Below, one piece after another: positions 34,761 through 46,859 of a stretch of 64,000 bases of DNA. The position numbers and the translations under genes were made by a program. Source of the DNA: Sepiola atlantica (taxonomy: Eukaryota; Mollusca; Cephalopoda; Sepiida; Sepiolidae). The stretch's first letter is position 1. Each line of letters starts with the position of its first letter. The stretch lies in assembly GCA_963556195.1 (NCBI GenBank), contig OY744528.1:63700646-63764645 (forward strand). The letters are read 5' to 3'. The notes under the pieces are model-generated. The model had not been told where the DNA came from. It did not search any database and worked only from the letters and a program-made list of their open reading frames with translations.

Positions 34761-34962
34761 AAGAGGAGATAAAAAAGGAAGCAGCCAAAATTCAGAATTT
34801 GACAAATTTGAGAAAATAATAGAAAATAGATATAAGTGTGTGAGGAAAGTTGTTAAAATGTAAAGTATATCCAGATAGAAAAAAGTCCAGTGATAAAATG
34901 TTTAATGAGCAAAGGTTTAAAATGGAAAGACAAAAATTCACTGTTAAAAGTCCGTGGAAACA

Positions 34963-34995
34963 CACACACATACATACAAACACACACACACACAC

Positions 34996-35081
<86 letters not shown>
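34963..35081. repeat. Compound (CA)n-(TA)n microsatellite
   Basis: (CA)n with ATA and CC interruptions to about 35016, then pure (TA)n. Confidence 0.96.
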
Positions 35082-35084
<3 letters not shown>

Positions 35085-35099
35085 ACTCTCTTGTGAAAT

Positions 35100-35545
35100 G
35101 GTAACCTCTTAAGATGAACCGCTTTCTAACCTCTTCTTCCAGGGGGATTCCAATAAAAGCGACAATCGGTATAACTTCTTAAAGTGCTCCTCTAATAGTC
35201 TTCGCCTTTAGATCGTTACCGCGGTCTTCTTTCATCTTTTATTCTCTTTGAAACGAGATTTCTCAATGTATCGTCTATTTTTTCCAGTAGTGAAACCATC
35301 CCTTTCCCAAGCCCCTCACCGAATGTTTCTGAACTTTCAAATTCGCTTAGCTTAGCATTTTTTTACCTCAGACGGTATTCAAATTCACATTATTTCCTGA
35401 ATTTGTCATCCGCCAATTTTGGAAAGCTTGTCTATAAACAATGTAGGACACACTTAAATTATAATAAACGAGTGTATACCCTCCGTCAGAAATGATGGAA
35501 AACATTACCAGTGTTCGCACTAATATTCATTTGCAGTGCGTCTAA
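35100..35545 (+). repeat. Dispersed repeat, family E copy 1
   Basis: The 35380-35545 part (CAAATTCACATTATTTCCTG; TTAAATTATAATAAACGAGT; CCAGTGTTCG) resembles 37048-37190. The 35100-35380 part is not matched elsewhere in the window. Confidence 0.45.
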
Positions 35546-35775
35546 ATTGGTTAAGAAAAAAAAAGAAGGAAAGAAACGCTTCAAACTGATATGTTTATAA
35601 AAGGATGAAAAGAGAAGAAAAATGTATGAATCGGTCTAGAAAACATACAGAGAAATGAACAAAATAACTCATTATTGAAGGTTGTTTGACTTACTTCCTA
35701 TTTACTTTCCTTGCATACTTGAAATGGATTCGTCCGGAACTGTTTACTCAAGAACTATCATCTGTCAAGACGGAT

Positions 35776-35826
<51 letters not shown>

Positions 35827-35841
35827 TATATATATATATTA
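35776..35841. repeat. (TA)n microsatellite at the SINE tail
   Basis: A TA array with a TAAATA interruption near 35822. It directly follows the 3' end of the minus-strand SINE. Confidence 0.95.
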
Positions 35842-36050
35842 GATTTTTAAATGTGAGATGATATATATCATTATTTCCACAATCAGAAAACGCCGCAGCC
35901 CACAGCCTATGAAAGAAACAAACCGGAAGTCCTAGACTCGAGTTTCGCCCTCCTTTGGGATCATCACTAAAACACATTCGAACTCAGGATTCGAAACCCG
36001 AGTCACTTTCACGCGAGGCGATTACTCTGCCACTGAGCTACCTCACCACA
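35842..36050 (-). mobile_element. tRNA-derived SINE
   Basis: On the minus strand the element opens with GTGGTGAGG. An A box TAGCTCAGTGG (36030-36040) follows, and a B box GGTTTCGAATCC (35987-35998) with one extra T. A tRNA-unrelated body contains GATGATCCCAAAGGAGGGCG. The extra T and poor acceptor pairing argue against a functional tRNA. The body and a simple-repeat tail, here (TA)n, are typical of tRNA-derived SINEs. Confidence 0.7.
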
Positions 36051-36276
36051 TACAAGTAAGTCTATTAACTAACACAGATTAAGCAAACCACGGCGAAGGC
36101 CGACTGTTGAATATACCTACTCTCTTCAACAAGGGGTGTAGTCATCCAACTACTAGAACCCAGGCCGATGTCTCACAAGTAGGATGTTTTACTCGCAAGG
36201 ACGATGTCACGCAACAAGCTAACCAAGCGAGCAAATAAATATTAGACTTTTGAATATTAGATTATATATATAATCC

Positions 36277-36279
<3 letters not shown>

Positions 36280-36307
<28 letters not shown>

Positions 36308-36341
36308 GGAATATTTATTTATATCCATCCATCTATCTATC

Positions 36342-36399
<58 letters not shown>

Positions 36400-36402
36400 T
36401 AC
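36280..36402. repeat. (TA)n, ATCT and GA microsatellites
   Basis: A (TA)n array, then CCATCTATCTATCTAT, another (TA)n, then (GA)n and CATACATA. Confidence 0.93.
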
Positions 36403-37035
36403 ATACATACATATTGCGTTATGCATTGAACCCAAATAGTATTCCACGTATGACACATCGTTTGATAATCAACACAATACTTTCTGATCCTGCATTAACA
36501 TCTCTTTTCTTTTTCATTTTACTTCAGCGTAAGTTCTCAGAAAGCAAGTGGCGTATTTCTGGTGCTAACGCGTTAATTTTATATTAGATGCATAGATATA
36601 TGAGTGTTCAATCATGATTCTCCTCTATCTTTCTAATGTTGAGTTGTTAAAGAAGTGAAAACAAAATGTCATTCTCCCTAATTGACCACTTAACTATGAT
36701 ATAGTTTCTCTTTCTTCTGGTATTTTCTTTGTTTGGCCGGATTCCAGGACAAGAATTTATCCGGTCTGGTGTAGTATCCAGGTGAGTACTGTTACTTGGG
36801 GTAACATTATCACGAGTAGGTGTACCATTCCTCCTATTGGCAAGTGGAATTTTATTTGGGTTTGAATACGATGTTATTTTGAATATTTAGTCAGGGTTTA
36901 CTTGTAGGGTGAAATATCATCATGTAAGGTTTCCCTGACAAACCTCTATCATTAGAGAGGCCGAAGGCATTCGAGGATGCTATCTAGTCGCCATGCAAAA
37001 TCTCCCCTTTATGTACTTCTTTGTGAGCTACGGAA
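36403..37035. other. Unassigned sequence
   Basis: No gene or repeat recognised. Confidence 0.35.
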
Positions 37036-37039
37036 CGAC

Positions 37040-37190
37040 GGACAGTAATCAATTCACATTCATTTGACTTTTCATCATACGCCAATTATTTACAATTTAG
37101 CGTACAGCTAAATTATAATTAACTAGTGTACATCTTCCTTCATGAATGACAGAATAAAACATTATTCTTCGCCAGTGTTCGTAATAGTAT
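37040..37190 (+). repeat. Dispersed repeat, family E copy 2
   Basis: CAATTCACATTCATTTGAC, CATACGCCAATT, CTAAATTATAATTAACTAGT and CCAGTGTTCG follow the block order of 35380-35530. Confidence 0.5.
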
Positions 37191-40100
37191 ATATTTCTTT
37201 TCTCACTATCTGTCTATACACGACATTGCCCGGGATTTATTCGTTGCACATTTAAAAATTGATATAGATTAAAAGTAACATTTTTAAATGGCGAAAAACA
37301 AGTTAACTATAAAATAATGATCGCGTGTAAGGCATGTATAGGCGAGAAACACATATACACAGCAACATCCGAAGTGATAATAACATTTTAGTATTATAGC
37401 CAAGAGGAGTAATGATGAAAAATGCCTAATAATGAGTCAAATAATGTAAGGGAGATATGTTAGGCTGCGAAGATTTACCTCCTTTAAATTATACGTTTTT
37501 TAAGCTTATTGCCATCTTAACCTTCTTAACCGGAATACTATAATTTTCAAACTGAAAACAAAGATATAATAGTGTTGTAAAAAAACATGTTGCAAGTAAG
37601 AAATAATAAAAAATGGTTAGGCAGAATCAAATTTCTATGTGTCAGATTACTATGGGATTTAGTACAAGTTAATGTTGTAAGGCAGGACAAACAAGAAAAG
37701 TGAGGATACCTATTTCAAATGCTATATTGATGATAAGAAATAGTAATTTAAAAAGTAGGCATTTGAAAATAAAATTCTGACACAGAAAATTCTAGTATTA
37801 CGAGATTTAACCCAAAATAGATGTTAACAGAGTTAGGAAATGAGGAAGAATTGAATAAAAAAAGAAATCGTAAACATCTATACATTGCTCGTTCATCAGA
37901 AATCTAAAGTATGTTGCTAAAGTCAGTGTCGGCATGTTATTTTCTTCCTGCCGGAATTTACAAAATTAACTCGCTAGAAAAAAAAACAATAATGAGTGCT
38001 AAATGGTTATATAAAAAAGAGGCCAATAGACAGACACTTAGACTGATATACGAAGCGAGGAGTTGTAGTGTTGTCGCGGACCAAATTTACTGAACAGCCA
38101 CAGTTACGCACACACTGTATACATGGTCGCTAAGTGACTATTCAAAATAACAAGCGGCCGCAAGGTAATGGTAAAAGTATATCATTCTTAAATTGCTTTC
38201 TGTGTGGTTTGCTGCTATCGAAAGTCGCTAGGACGACGGATCAACTCCCTAACAACAACAACAAAATTCACGAACAAAACAACGTTCCACAAAATTCCCT
38301 TATCATTAAGGGCGCATTAATGTCTTACTCCTTTTCTTAAAGACATAACGCTACATAAAGTCACGGTCAAATCTATATTTTATTTGATATCTATACTACC
38401 AGGCCCACCGGAAAAGATTAGCAAGGAATTTAGGAATGACCAAAACAATATTAAATCGTCGGGTCCATTTAATTTAACACAGAAACGACATCATTGTCAT
38501 TAGCTTTTGACAGCCTAGGTGGTCCAGATTGGAAATTCAGAAAGATGTGGAAAAAGCGGAAGTTTTTCAGTTCAGATTAGGATAGAGATAACAGAAAAAG
38601 TGAAGAAAAAGAAAAGCAAAAACCGGAAAAGGAATTATAAGAGAGGGTATGGTAGATACTGGGAAAACGAAGTTAAGAAAAAGAAGTTAGTTGGAGTGAG
38701 GTGACTGAGAATGTAACAAATTGTAGAGATAGTCCGATCCTAGAGACACTAGCGACAAGATCCTAACCATACGCCCTCGGTGTCTAACAAGTCGCTTGTA
38801 TATAATGTATGTCTGTGTTGTTGTTTTTTTTATGTATCTAAACTTTTTCTGTAACTATGGCTGAAGATCCGGCAACCGACAACACGAGAATATCGACATG
38901 GCCCATAAAACGAGGAATAAAAAGAACACATATTGAAAACCACGCCATATGTGTTTTGGTTAAGGCGCTCAGTCAGAAACGCATGTATATCTGCATAATG
39001 CGACGACTCCCTATCTTGACTATATGCGACGTGGCTCTTATATTCTTAAGGAGTTTTCAAAATATGAATGTCTGTAATGCACTTCAAATTATTATGCGTG
39101 ACGTTGCCTCCTATAATTATGCGTCACGTAATCATTACTTCGTTTAGGAAATTCGCTTGAAACGCGCCAAGATGCAATGATCCAAATAACAAATCTGCAC
39201 TTATTGCTAACTTCCGACAGTTGATCCTCTAGTCATTTCAAGCAGGATTTCTCACAACAAGTTACAACATTAGGAAAACTCTAACAAAAGGGCATTACTC
39301 TGTTTAACATTTATTGCTCATACTTATATTCATTTCTTTATTTACATGGGCCAGCCCATGTAGCTAGTTAAGTGTTTCACGTTAAGCGTAACACAAGTTT
39401 AGTTAATCGTAATATAATGTGTTTGCTTGTACTGCCTCTCGCGCTACTATATCTAATGAAGGCAAAGCACAGGGGGTGCTCGCTTTTCAAAATCAGGTGT
39501 ACTCACTGCCATTTTCCTATCAGCTCACCATATTTATCGACATTTGTTTTCTGCTGTGTTTTTTTTAACTTTTACACATTCCTCTCTAAAAACCAAAACA
39601 CAACGATTTATCTGAATAATTTTACCTACAGAATTTAATCAATCACAAATCGTCAAAATGCCTCTGTCTTGAATTATCACATTGTGCACACGCATTCCAT
39701 TGGCTAACCTATATTTTGCGTAACCTACTTATATCTCGTTAAATTTTGTTACATTTAAATATGTAGTGTACGGTCAAGTTTTAAAAATAAATACCTTAAA
39801 TAAGTATAAGTGTTGTCTTCCTTCAGGAATAGAAAGATCTACCGGAGATTGGGTTGAACCAAAGCAATCCATGCTAAGCATGCGCGGCTGTTCTTTGAAT
39901 AGGGGCGACTTGTTTGGCGTTTTCTACAGTCATTTCTGGCATTGCTCGATAGTTAATTGAATTGACTCTTTTTCAAACATATTTTTGAAATCTTTTTATC
40001 ATCGGAATTTTGCTATTTAACAATATTAAAATAAGTATAAATGTTAATTTATATAAATTTGCAATAATTTTCTTGGTGTTTTTTTTGTGATATATGCATA

Positions 40101-40270
40101 CACTTTTAGGAAATTTGTCACAAAAAATTATAACGAATATCTTTAGCAGAAAAATAAAAAAATGTTTGTAATAACCTATATCTTTATTAGAAAAACAAAA
40201 AAATGTTCGTAATAACAAATGTCTTTATTAGAAAAATATTTTGTTTTGTTAAAAAAGTGTACTTTGTAAT
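37191..40270. other. Unassigned sequence, about 3 kb
   Basis: No host exon, RNA gene or named element found. Frames of 60-96 codons at 37911, 38134, 38519, 38857, 39372 and 39766 show no recognisable domains. This is the longest stretch with nothing identified. Confidence 0.35.
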
Positions 40271-40319
40271 AACTCATATCGGTTCAATTCTAGAAACATG
40301 GACCGTTCTATTTTGTTTG

Positions 40320-40560
40320 ATATTAGATACGTCAAATGATATTGGAAGATGTAAGAGTCTATGAGAGTAGTCGGAGTCATATGGGAAGGAGTCAGATGTC
40401 CCGAGAAAGAGTCCGATAACATGGGGGGATGTCAGAGTCGGGTGATATGGAAAGGATTTGGAGTCGTATGGGAAGAAGTCGGGTGATATGGGAAGGAGAC
40501 ACATTGCATGTGGAGGAGTCCGAGTTGGATGGTATAGGAAGGAGTCGGAGGTTTGGTAAG
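40320..40560. repeat. Imperfect GTCGGGTGATATGGGAA minisatellite
   Basis: Irregular units of about 18-25 bp built from GGAGTCGGA/GGGT and ATATGGGAAGGA. The minus strand stays open for 97 codons (Pro/Ser/Tyr-rich) only because of the repeat. Confidence 0.75.
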
Positions 40561-40574
40561 GGCGCAATTAATTA

Positions 40575-41000
40575 AGACTTGCTCGGGATTATTTGTTTTA
40601 ATCGGGATTGTCCTAGATAAAAAAGCTCTATAGTTACAGTGTTACTTTCGGTAACTGGTATATATTAAGTCTCTTCTGACTATTGCCTTCATCAAATTAA
40701 TTTATTACTATAATAATGTGAAATGGATGGTGGGGGCAAAGTAATAGGTATATAGTAAATGTCTTCAGACTAATGATTTCATCAACAGTATTCTTGATAC
40801 TGTTAAATGGAGTGGTGTGACAAAAATTGGGAATTGATTCGAACCATTTGTATTACTCGGCGTTGTCTAGCATCAAATATTGTAAGATTACAGTATTACT
40901 TTAGGTAACTGGTATATATTAACTCTTTTCGGACTGTTGACTTCATTAACATTACGTACCTTCTTAATATGATGAAATTGAGTGAGGCTAGAAATTACAC
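40575..41000 (+). repeat. Diverged tandem duplication, 254-bp offset
   Basis: GTAACTGGTATATATTA occurs at 40651 and 40905, with flanking similarity of about 100 bp on each side. A partial third unit lies at about 40745. Confidence 0.6.
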
Positions 41001-41194
41001 ATTGAGCATTAAAATAAGAGAAACGAATGGGCTGTGCGAAGGATGAAGAGAAGATTGTGAAGGGTATGGAAAAATGAGGGAGAGAGAAAGATAAAGAGAC
41101 TCTAGAGTGTGAGAGAGAGTGAGGGAGAGAGGGGGAGAAATAGATGTTTTGTTATAAAAATATACACACACTACTTAATTTCGTCTATTTTGTT

Positions 41195-41229
41195 TTTATG
41201 GCCCCGGGTAAGCCGGGTAGTCTTGCTAG
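41195..41229 (+). mobile_element. Helitron-like 3' terminus
   Basis: GCCCCGGGTAAGCCGGG can fold into a short hairpin and is followed by TAGTCTTG and CTAG, then a host T. The upstream part of the element is not recognised, so boundaries are open. Confidence 0.4.
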
Positions 41230-42145
41230 TAAATTATACGTTACAAAAGTTGAGTTATTATCATGTCGAAAGTTCAGAATAAGAAGCGTTACAAATGTTA
41301 GAAGTGAATGTGTCCATACGTTTAGTTTCTGTCAGTGTGTATATACGTGTGATAGTGTAAAATGATTAGGTATTGTGTGTGTGCTGCCTTTGGGAATGTG
41401 TTTATTCGTATGGCAGAGTTGGTGAGACACGTAAGTAGGTATTATGTGCGTGCTGCTGTAGTCATTACATGTATGTGGGTGACAGTGTATGAGTGACTTT
41501 GTTTGGAATTGTGTGCATGTGTATGCCAGCATGTGTGTGAGTTCAGAAGAGTTATTCGCTTCGACAAGCCTCGAAATGCGAACGAGCTTAGTTAAGCATA
41601 ATATCATGTGTTGGCTTGTGGTGTATCTTGTTATACTGTGTCTACTGGATAGAATGTTGAAATTCTGAGCCTAAAATGTTTATAATCGGCATGAAAAGTG
41701 TTGTTTTGGTCAGTCGATCGTATAAATGATGCACCAGCATATTCTCTAAAAAGAGCGCTTTCAACGATGTCATCCGAGAGACCTTAGTCATCGCCGGCTT
41801 CCAGTTGATCCTTGAGCCGTTTTCACACAACAGAGGGGATTGCTAATAAAGGATACGTCTTGTGTCGACACGTTTGCGCCCGATCAAAATACGTCGGTCT
41901 TTTCAATAGAATCGTATTCCACCCGATCACCTAATTCCATCACGTTGAAGTTCCTTAACAGCCTTGGTATATCGATCTGCCAAACTAGCAGGAAATTCGA
42001 TGAAACGTCCTGATGTCCTAAATATATCCAAAATGGCTTTTTAAATTTGGCAGTTGAACAGATTATTTAGAATAGGAGGGCGAGAAAAGAAATGTTAACT
42101 TTAATTTTTTAACGCGCAAGAAATTTCACTATAAATTTATTATCT
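41230..42145. other. Unassigned sequence, GT-rich in its first part
   Basis: 41330-41560 is rich in GTGTGT-like words without a clear period. No gene recognised. Confidence 0.35.
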
Positions 42146-42149
42146 AATT

Positions 42150-42735
42150 ATTGGCAAATATACTGTTAGGTTCGTGTATGTGTTTATATACTTGTATGTA
42201 TAGGAGACACTCCTTAACTAATAAACCGATCATTACAGAGTTTGGAACACATCCGCGAGGCGTAAGGAGTCGTAATGTTAGCTATATTAATCTTTATTCA
42301 TTTTTAATACAAATGGGGTAAAAACGGCGTGGAAGCGGTTCGTGAAAGTTACGATACCTCTGCGTTTTGTTAAATTATTCCCCAATTTTCAGTTTCTTTG
42401 GAGTATTTTAAAGGGTTTGTAGGTTGCTTAATATAGTAACAATCCTCCCTTTAAAAATTATAAGATTTCAGATTTGCATTAAGTTCTATCCATCGTCATT
42501 AGACACCAAATGAAATAAGATTCCCTGATTTTCAATTTCATTCCGAACACCTCTGAAGCTTAACTCCTTAATTTTAGACATTTTCTAGAATCAAAATCAG
42601 GTAATGGATTTTGATCAAAATTAAAATAAGGATTCTAGACATAAGGTTTAATATCATGATTGTAAATGTTTTGTAAGGTGACATAAAACTCGGGCAAAAC
42701 TGTTTTATTCGATAATTAATTTTACCCGTCATGCA
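42150..42735 (+). repeat. Helitron-like family A copy
   Basis: CACTCCTTAACTAATAAACC, CAGTTTCTTTGGAGTATTTT, AATGGATTTTGATCAAAATT and GGTGACATAAAACTC match the family in the same order. No simple repeat follows this copy. Confidence 0.5.
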
Positions 42736-42909
42736 ACGCGTATTCTTTTTATTATGTAGGTATATGACATTTTAAAAATGTTATTATTTTATTTTCGTCC
42801 ATGTAACCAACAGTTTCTAAATAAATTTAATGCAAAAGACATTCAAAATATTGTTACGCATGTAACACGTTGTATACTTATTTAAGCAATAAACATCTTC
42901 GCTAATTAG

Positions 42910-43330
42910 GTTCGTCAAGACAGAGGTTATGTTTTCGGTCGAGTAAATAGTCTAGCGCCCACATCGCTTGACCAATCGTCCCTAAACTTGGTCAACATAT
43001 CGGTAATTGTCTAACTTAGAAATTATTAAATTTAAAGATACTAATAGTCACGGAAAAAGTTGAGAGTCACACTTTTGGCAATAACTTCGATTCTCTTCAT
43101 CGTAGACACTCTATTCTTATCAACTTTGATGTATGGATCTGATGCCTTTTGAATAACAGTAACCATGATGCCAACTTTCAGCCTAATTAGATAAGTAGTT
43201 TTTGATTGTCGACGTGTCCATGGTATAGTTTCGGGAGCCTTTGTAGTCAGACTCAACCAAATCTTTCGCCGATCTTTACTTTGTCAGGCGGAGATATGCA
43301 GTCTCTCGACCGACTTATTTTCTTGTTCTT
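42910..43330 (+). repeat. Dispersed repeat, family H copy 2
   Basis: TTATGTTTTCGGTCGAGT and the later GTCCATGGTATAGTTTCGGG correspond to 32770-33260 in the same orientation. Several short indels separate the copies. Confidence 0.65.
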
Positions 43331-43339
43331 CTCATAGTT

Positions 43340-44160
43340 ATTCAAATTTACTTTTACCACTTTCTTTTTTTGTCAAAATTGTATTTCACTTTTTTCAAAA
43401 TCTCAGTATCCACTTTCTTCACTTGTATTTTATTTAACCATCCTTAAAGTGGCGATATCACATTCTCCCAACCCCAAAGGTGTCCTCTCATATCGAGCGC
43501 CCATATTTAATATCTGGCTGTTATATCTTTATAGTTCATCTACAATATCAAAGGTGCGAAATAGGGAAAGAGACTGATATGTCCCTGCGGCGTTATCTGT
43601 GCGACCCATAGAGAAATAGTCGGTAGTGGCGCTCTTGTAAGTGTTAAGGTTAGGGTGTCGACCGTATATGTGTGGGGGCGGGTTGGCAGAAGGTATCAAA
43701 AGAAGTAAGAAAAATAAATTTATATTGAGGGGAAATAAAATTTGAAAACTAGGTAAATAAACCCAAAAAAGTGAAACACTAAAACGCGAAAAGATATCCA
43801 AAAGCTGAATAAAAAAGAAAGAAAATCTGATAGGGCTACAAAATATGTCACAAAACAAAGGAACACTTGGAATCAAAAAAAAGAAGACGCAAAGTAAGAA
43901 GAAGAATTACACTCAACCAAGCTCCTTTCCTTTACAACCATTGATTATCATGATCGATTGCACTCTTTCCATATGTTTTAATCTACGGGGGTTAGCTTAC
44001 TTTCATTCTGTCGGCCATGACTGTGCAGAAGTATTAAGTAATTCGTAAATGTATTCTTAGTATCGCCCGCAATGAGGATTGAACCTTCAACCTCCATAAA
44101 ACTGTCACATAGAACTGATTATTACTTAGAACCTTATCAAACACTCCGGTCCGACATCAT
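43340..44160. other. Unassigned sequence with a tRNA B-box-like motif
   Basis: The minus strand at about 44077-44090 reads AAGGTTCAATCCTC, matching a B box. No convincing A box or cloverleaf lies upstream, so at most this is an old SINE fragment. Frames at 43529-43876 and 43845-44048 are unsupported. Confidence 0.35.
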
Positions 44161-44164
44161 CAGG

Positions 44165-44715
44165 TAATATGAAGTGGAATAAATATATAGAAGATGCTGC
44201 CAAGTCTGTCGAACTAAAGAAGTTAGGCTATTGCTACTGGGCTACAACACTTTTCACACCTGCTTATATCTCTATAAAGTCACCATTCGCTATGCATGGA
44301 GTATTTTTGCCAAATCTGGACTGGTGCACCAACCACAAACTTATCTCTCTTGGACCGGGGGGACAGGGTACATAAAAGAATCTCTAACCTTTTAGGTCCC
44401 TCAATGTCTGCAAAGTTCCAACTTCTGTCGCATCGTTCAATGCCTGTGCTTGTTTTACAAGTACTTCCACGGGATGTTCTCGAATAAACTTACTGTACGC
44501 TCTCAACATAAATACCCCAAGCCCACCTGACTAGCAGTAAAATTCTACCTCTTCACTGTAGAAGTTCAAAAATGTCAGAAGTTTTCTTACTTTAACAGCT
44601 TCTTTTGTTCGACCGCTTGTCTGTTGAATTCCCCCACCCTCCTTATTGTTTTCCCACCCGTGGAAACATGCAGAAAGTACTCTCGGGTTTAAAGTAAATA
44701 AATAATTTATTTTTA
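44165..44715 (+). pseudogene. Jockey/CR1-like LINE, 3' RT remnant
   Basis: WNKYIEDAAKSVELKKLGY is followed after a frameshift by MEYFCQIWTGAP, TNLSLLDR and KISNLL-like sequence, then LSHR. A later frame gives FSYFNSFFCSTACLLNSPTL. These correspond to the LINE order W..HI..IAK, MEYC.HIW.GAP, SLLD.VQ.RA, LSHRR and SF..R.ARLWNSLP. All of this lies downstream of the catalytic core. The element is 5'-truncated and frameshifted at least twice. Confidence 0.7.
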
Positions 44716-44814
44716 AAAACATAAATAAATGCATTTTCCAGGTTTTCAAAATATTTTTTCAAAATATTCTCCTTATTATTGCCATTTCATCAACAGTTCC
44801 AAGTGTGACTTTTC

Positions 44815-44816
<2 letters not shown>

Positions 44817-44902
<86 letters not shown>
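44817..44902. repeat. (TA)n microsatellite
   Basis: A pure TA array of about 43 units. Its right flank (CACGATATATCATAAAAG) resembles the right flank of the array at 49121-49182. Confidence 0.97.
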
Positions 44903-44905
<3 letters not shown>

Positions 44906-45289
44906 GGATAAAGTACACGATATATCATAAAAGAATGGGAGAATTTGTCTCCAGAATATTTGAGGAACACTAGTACAAGTTTCAGGAAGCGTGTGAAGGT
45001 AGTTATTGAGATAAAAATAAAATATTTTCTATTATGTAAATTTTCTTGCGGAAAATCAATACTAATGATTCTTAATGCACTTATTTGTAATAAACTGTAT
45101 TTAAATACGTGCCTAAGAAAGATTTAAAATTCATTCAATAATAGCAAAACATAGGAAAAAAAGACACAAAACGGGATGTATTTGGCACGTCCGTAACTAT
45201 TTGAAAAAATACATGTTTACTAGCAGAATACTATTCTCACGACTGGTAAAATTAATTTTCCGAACTGATCACAACTTTTGTGCCCCCCC

Positions 45290-45640
45290 CATGAAGATTA
45301 GAACACCAATATAATGATATTAATCCTTATCTTTAGCATTCATATTCTAATTCTGATCAAAATCCATTACATAGTCAGAAAATGCTTAGAATTTAAGATT
45401 TAAGCATAATAGGTGTTTAGAAGTAATTCAAATTCAAGGAAGGAAGCTTCATTGGTGTTTAAATATGTCCCCTAAAAAACTTCAAAATTACTCAAGTGAA
45501 ACTAAAATTTTGAAAATATTGGTGATGTCGAATACCTATTGTTAAAATTTCAGAAACTCATAATGATCGTTTTGAGGAGAATACTTTTGATACAAATGTA
45601 TAAACATATAAACATATCTAACATTAAAGAAAAACAGATA
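45290..45640 (-). repeat. Helitron-like family A, inverted partial copy
   Basis: Plus-strand CTGATCAAAATCCATTACAT is also found at 24287 within the other inverted copy. Further shared blocks on plus are CTATTGTTAAAATTTCAG and CATAATGATCG. Confidence 0.45.
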
Positions 45641-45750
45641 TATAATTCTGGTGCGATTTTATTCGTTAGGGTTAATCCAGTGGAACCTTAATCTGTTTAT
45701 TTAATGGTTGTCAGTAATGAACAGAACTGTACATTAATTTCGTATACACT

Positions 45751-45912
45751 TTTATTTATACAAACATTTTTGGCTACATATTTGCAGTAATTTTTCAGAT
45801 CTAACTTCAGATCAAGCTCGAAGTCAGCTAAGCTTTGTCAGTTCAGCTGATTTTCAGCTAGATCTGAAATGTGTCTGCAAATGTGTAGCCAAAATGTTTG
45901 TAAACATAAATA
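45751..45912. mobile_element. Foldback (MITE-like) element
   Basis: The left part (TTTATTTATACAAACATTTT, GGCTACATATTTGCAG, TTTCAGATCTA) is mirrored on the right by the reverse complement of TAGATCTGAAATG, CTGCAAATGTGTAGCC and AAAATGTTTGTAAACATAAA. Arms are about 55 bp with a few mismatches, around a centre rich in CAGCTGA/AGCTAAGC words. Target duplication is not clear. Confidence 0.65.
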
Positions 45913-45951
45913 TGCATCCCAAATACCCACACATGTATATACTATATAAAT

Positions 45952-46171
45952 ATATTATATATATATATATATATATACTATATTTATATATATATATAAT
46001 ATATGTATATATATATATAATATATTTATATATATATAATATATGTATCTATATATAATATATTTATATATATATAATATATATATAATATATATATATA
46101 ATATATATATAATATATTTATATATAATATATATAATATATATATATATATATATAATATATATATATATA

Positions 46172-46202
<31 letters not shown>

Positions 46203-46217
46203 TAATATATATATATA
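45952..46217. repeat. (TA)n / TAATATA mosaic microsatellite
   Basis: TA arrays repeatedly broken by AATA, giving AATATATATA-type higher units. The left side of the MITE insertion. Confidence 0.95.
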
Positions 46218-46598
46218 CAGGGTGGGCCAAAATAAGGGTCCTATCTTTAAATTAGAATAACTTGAATTTGAATAACTTCCACAAAATAAAAGTTAAACTC
46301 ACCAAACTTTATGTGTGTGTAGACTGACCCTTCCGAGATTTTTTGAAATAAACAAAACAAATTTTAGCCGAAAAACACTTCTTTAAACTTACAAAAACTA
46401 AAGTATTGTTTTTTACACTGTTTTGAGTTTTTTAAGCAAAAATAATGTTTTCTAAACGAGGGTACGTTCCTTAGGGCTAATACGGCTCATGCTTGCTTCG
46501 GAAGGGGTCCTTTACTTATTCTAAAAAAATTTTTTAAAAAAATCAATAAATAAAAAAGTTATGAATTTTTAAAAATAGGACCCTTATTTTTGCCCACC

Positions 46599-46601
<3 letters not shown>
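46218..46601. mobile_element. 384-bp MITE with CAGGGTGGGC termini
   Basis: The left end CAGGGTGGGCCAAAATAAGG and the reverse complement of the right end CAGGGTGGGCAAAAATAAGG differ at one of 20 positions; similarity continues through GTCCTAT. TA lies on both sides and the insertion is inside a TA microsatellite. The interior has no coding capacity. Termini starting CAGGG with a TA target fit a non-autonomous Tc1/mariner-type element. Confidence 0.85.

Positions 46602-46674
<73 letters not shown>
46602..46674. repeat. (TA)n microsatellite, right of the MITE
   Basis: A pure TA array that continues the array at 45952-46217 across the insertion. Confidence 0.96.
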
Positions 46675-46677
<3 letters not shown>

Positions 46678-46859
46678 TGTTTCCTTGAGGAAGCAATGAG
46701 TATAGGTAGGGCAGCATAACTGGTAATCGTTGTTGTGTATCTTATGTGTCTCGGGTAACAAAAAGATAACACCTTGTCGTTAGAGATGCCGTTTATGAAA
46801 CGACTCAATTTTTGACGGTCGCTTTATCAGAACCAGTCTCACTGGACTACAATCAAAAT

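Noticed and set aside
35985..36050. Functional tRNA gene
   Set aside because: A and B boxes are present, but the B box has an extra T, stems pair poorly and a SINE body follows.
40274..40567. 97-codon Pro/Ser/Tyr-rich minus protein
   Set aside because: It is the reverse translation of an imperfect minisatellite.
44070..44100. tRNA gene suggested by GGTTCAATCC
   Set aside because: No A box or cloverleaf could be found; at best an old SINE fragment.
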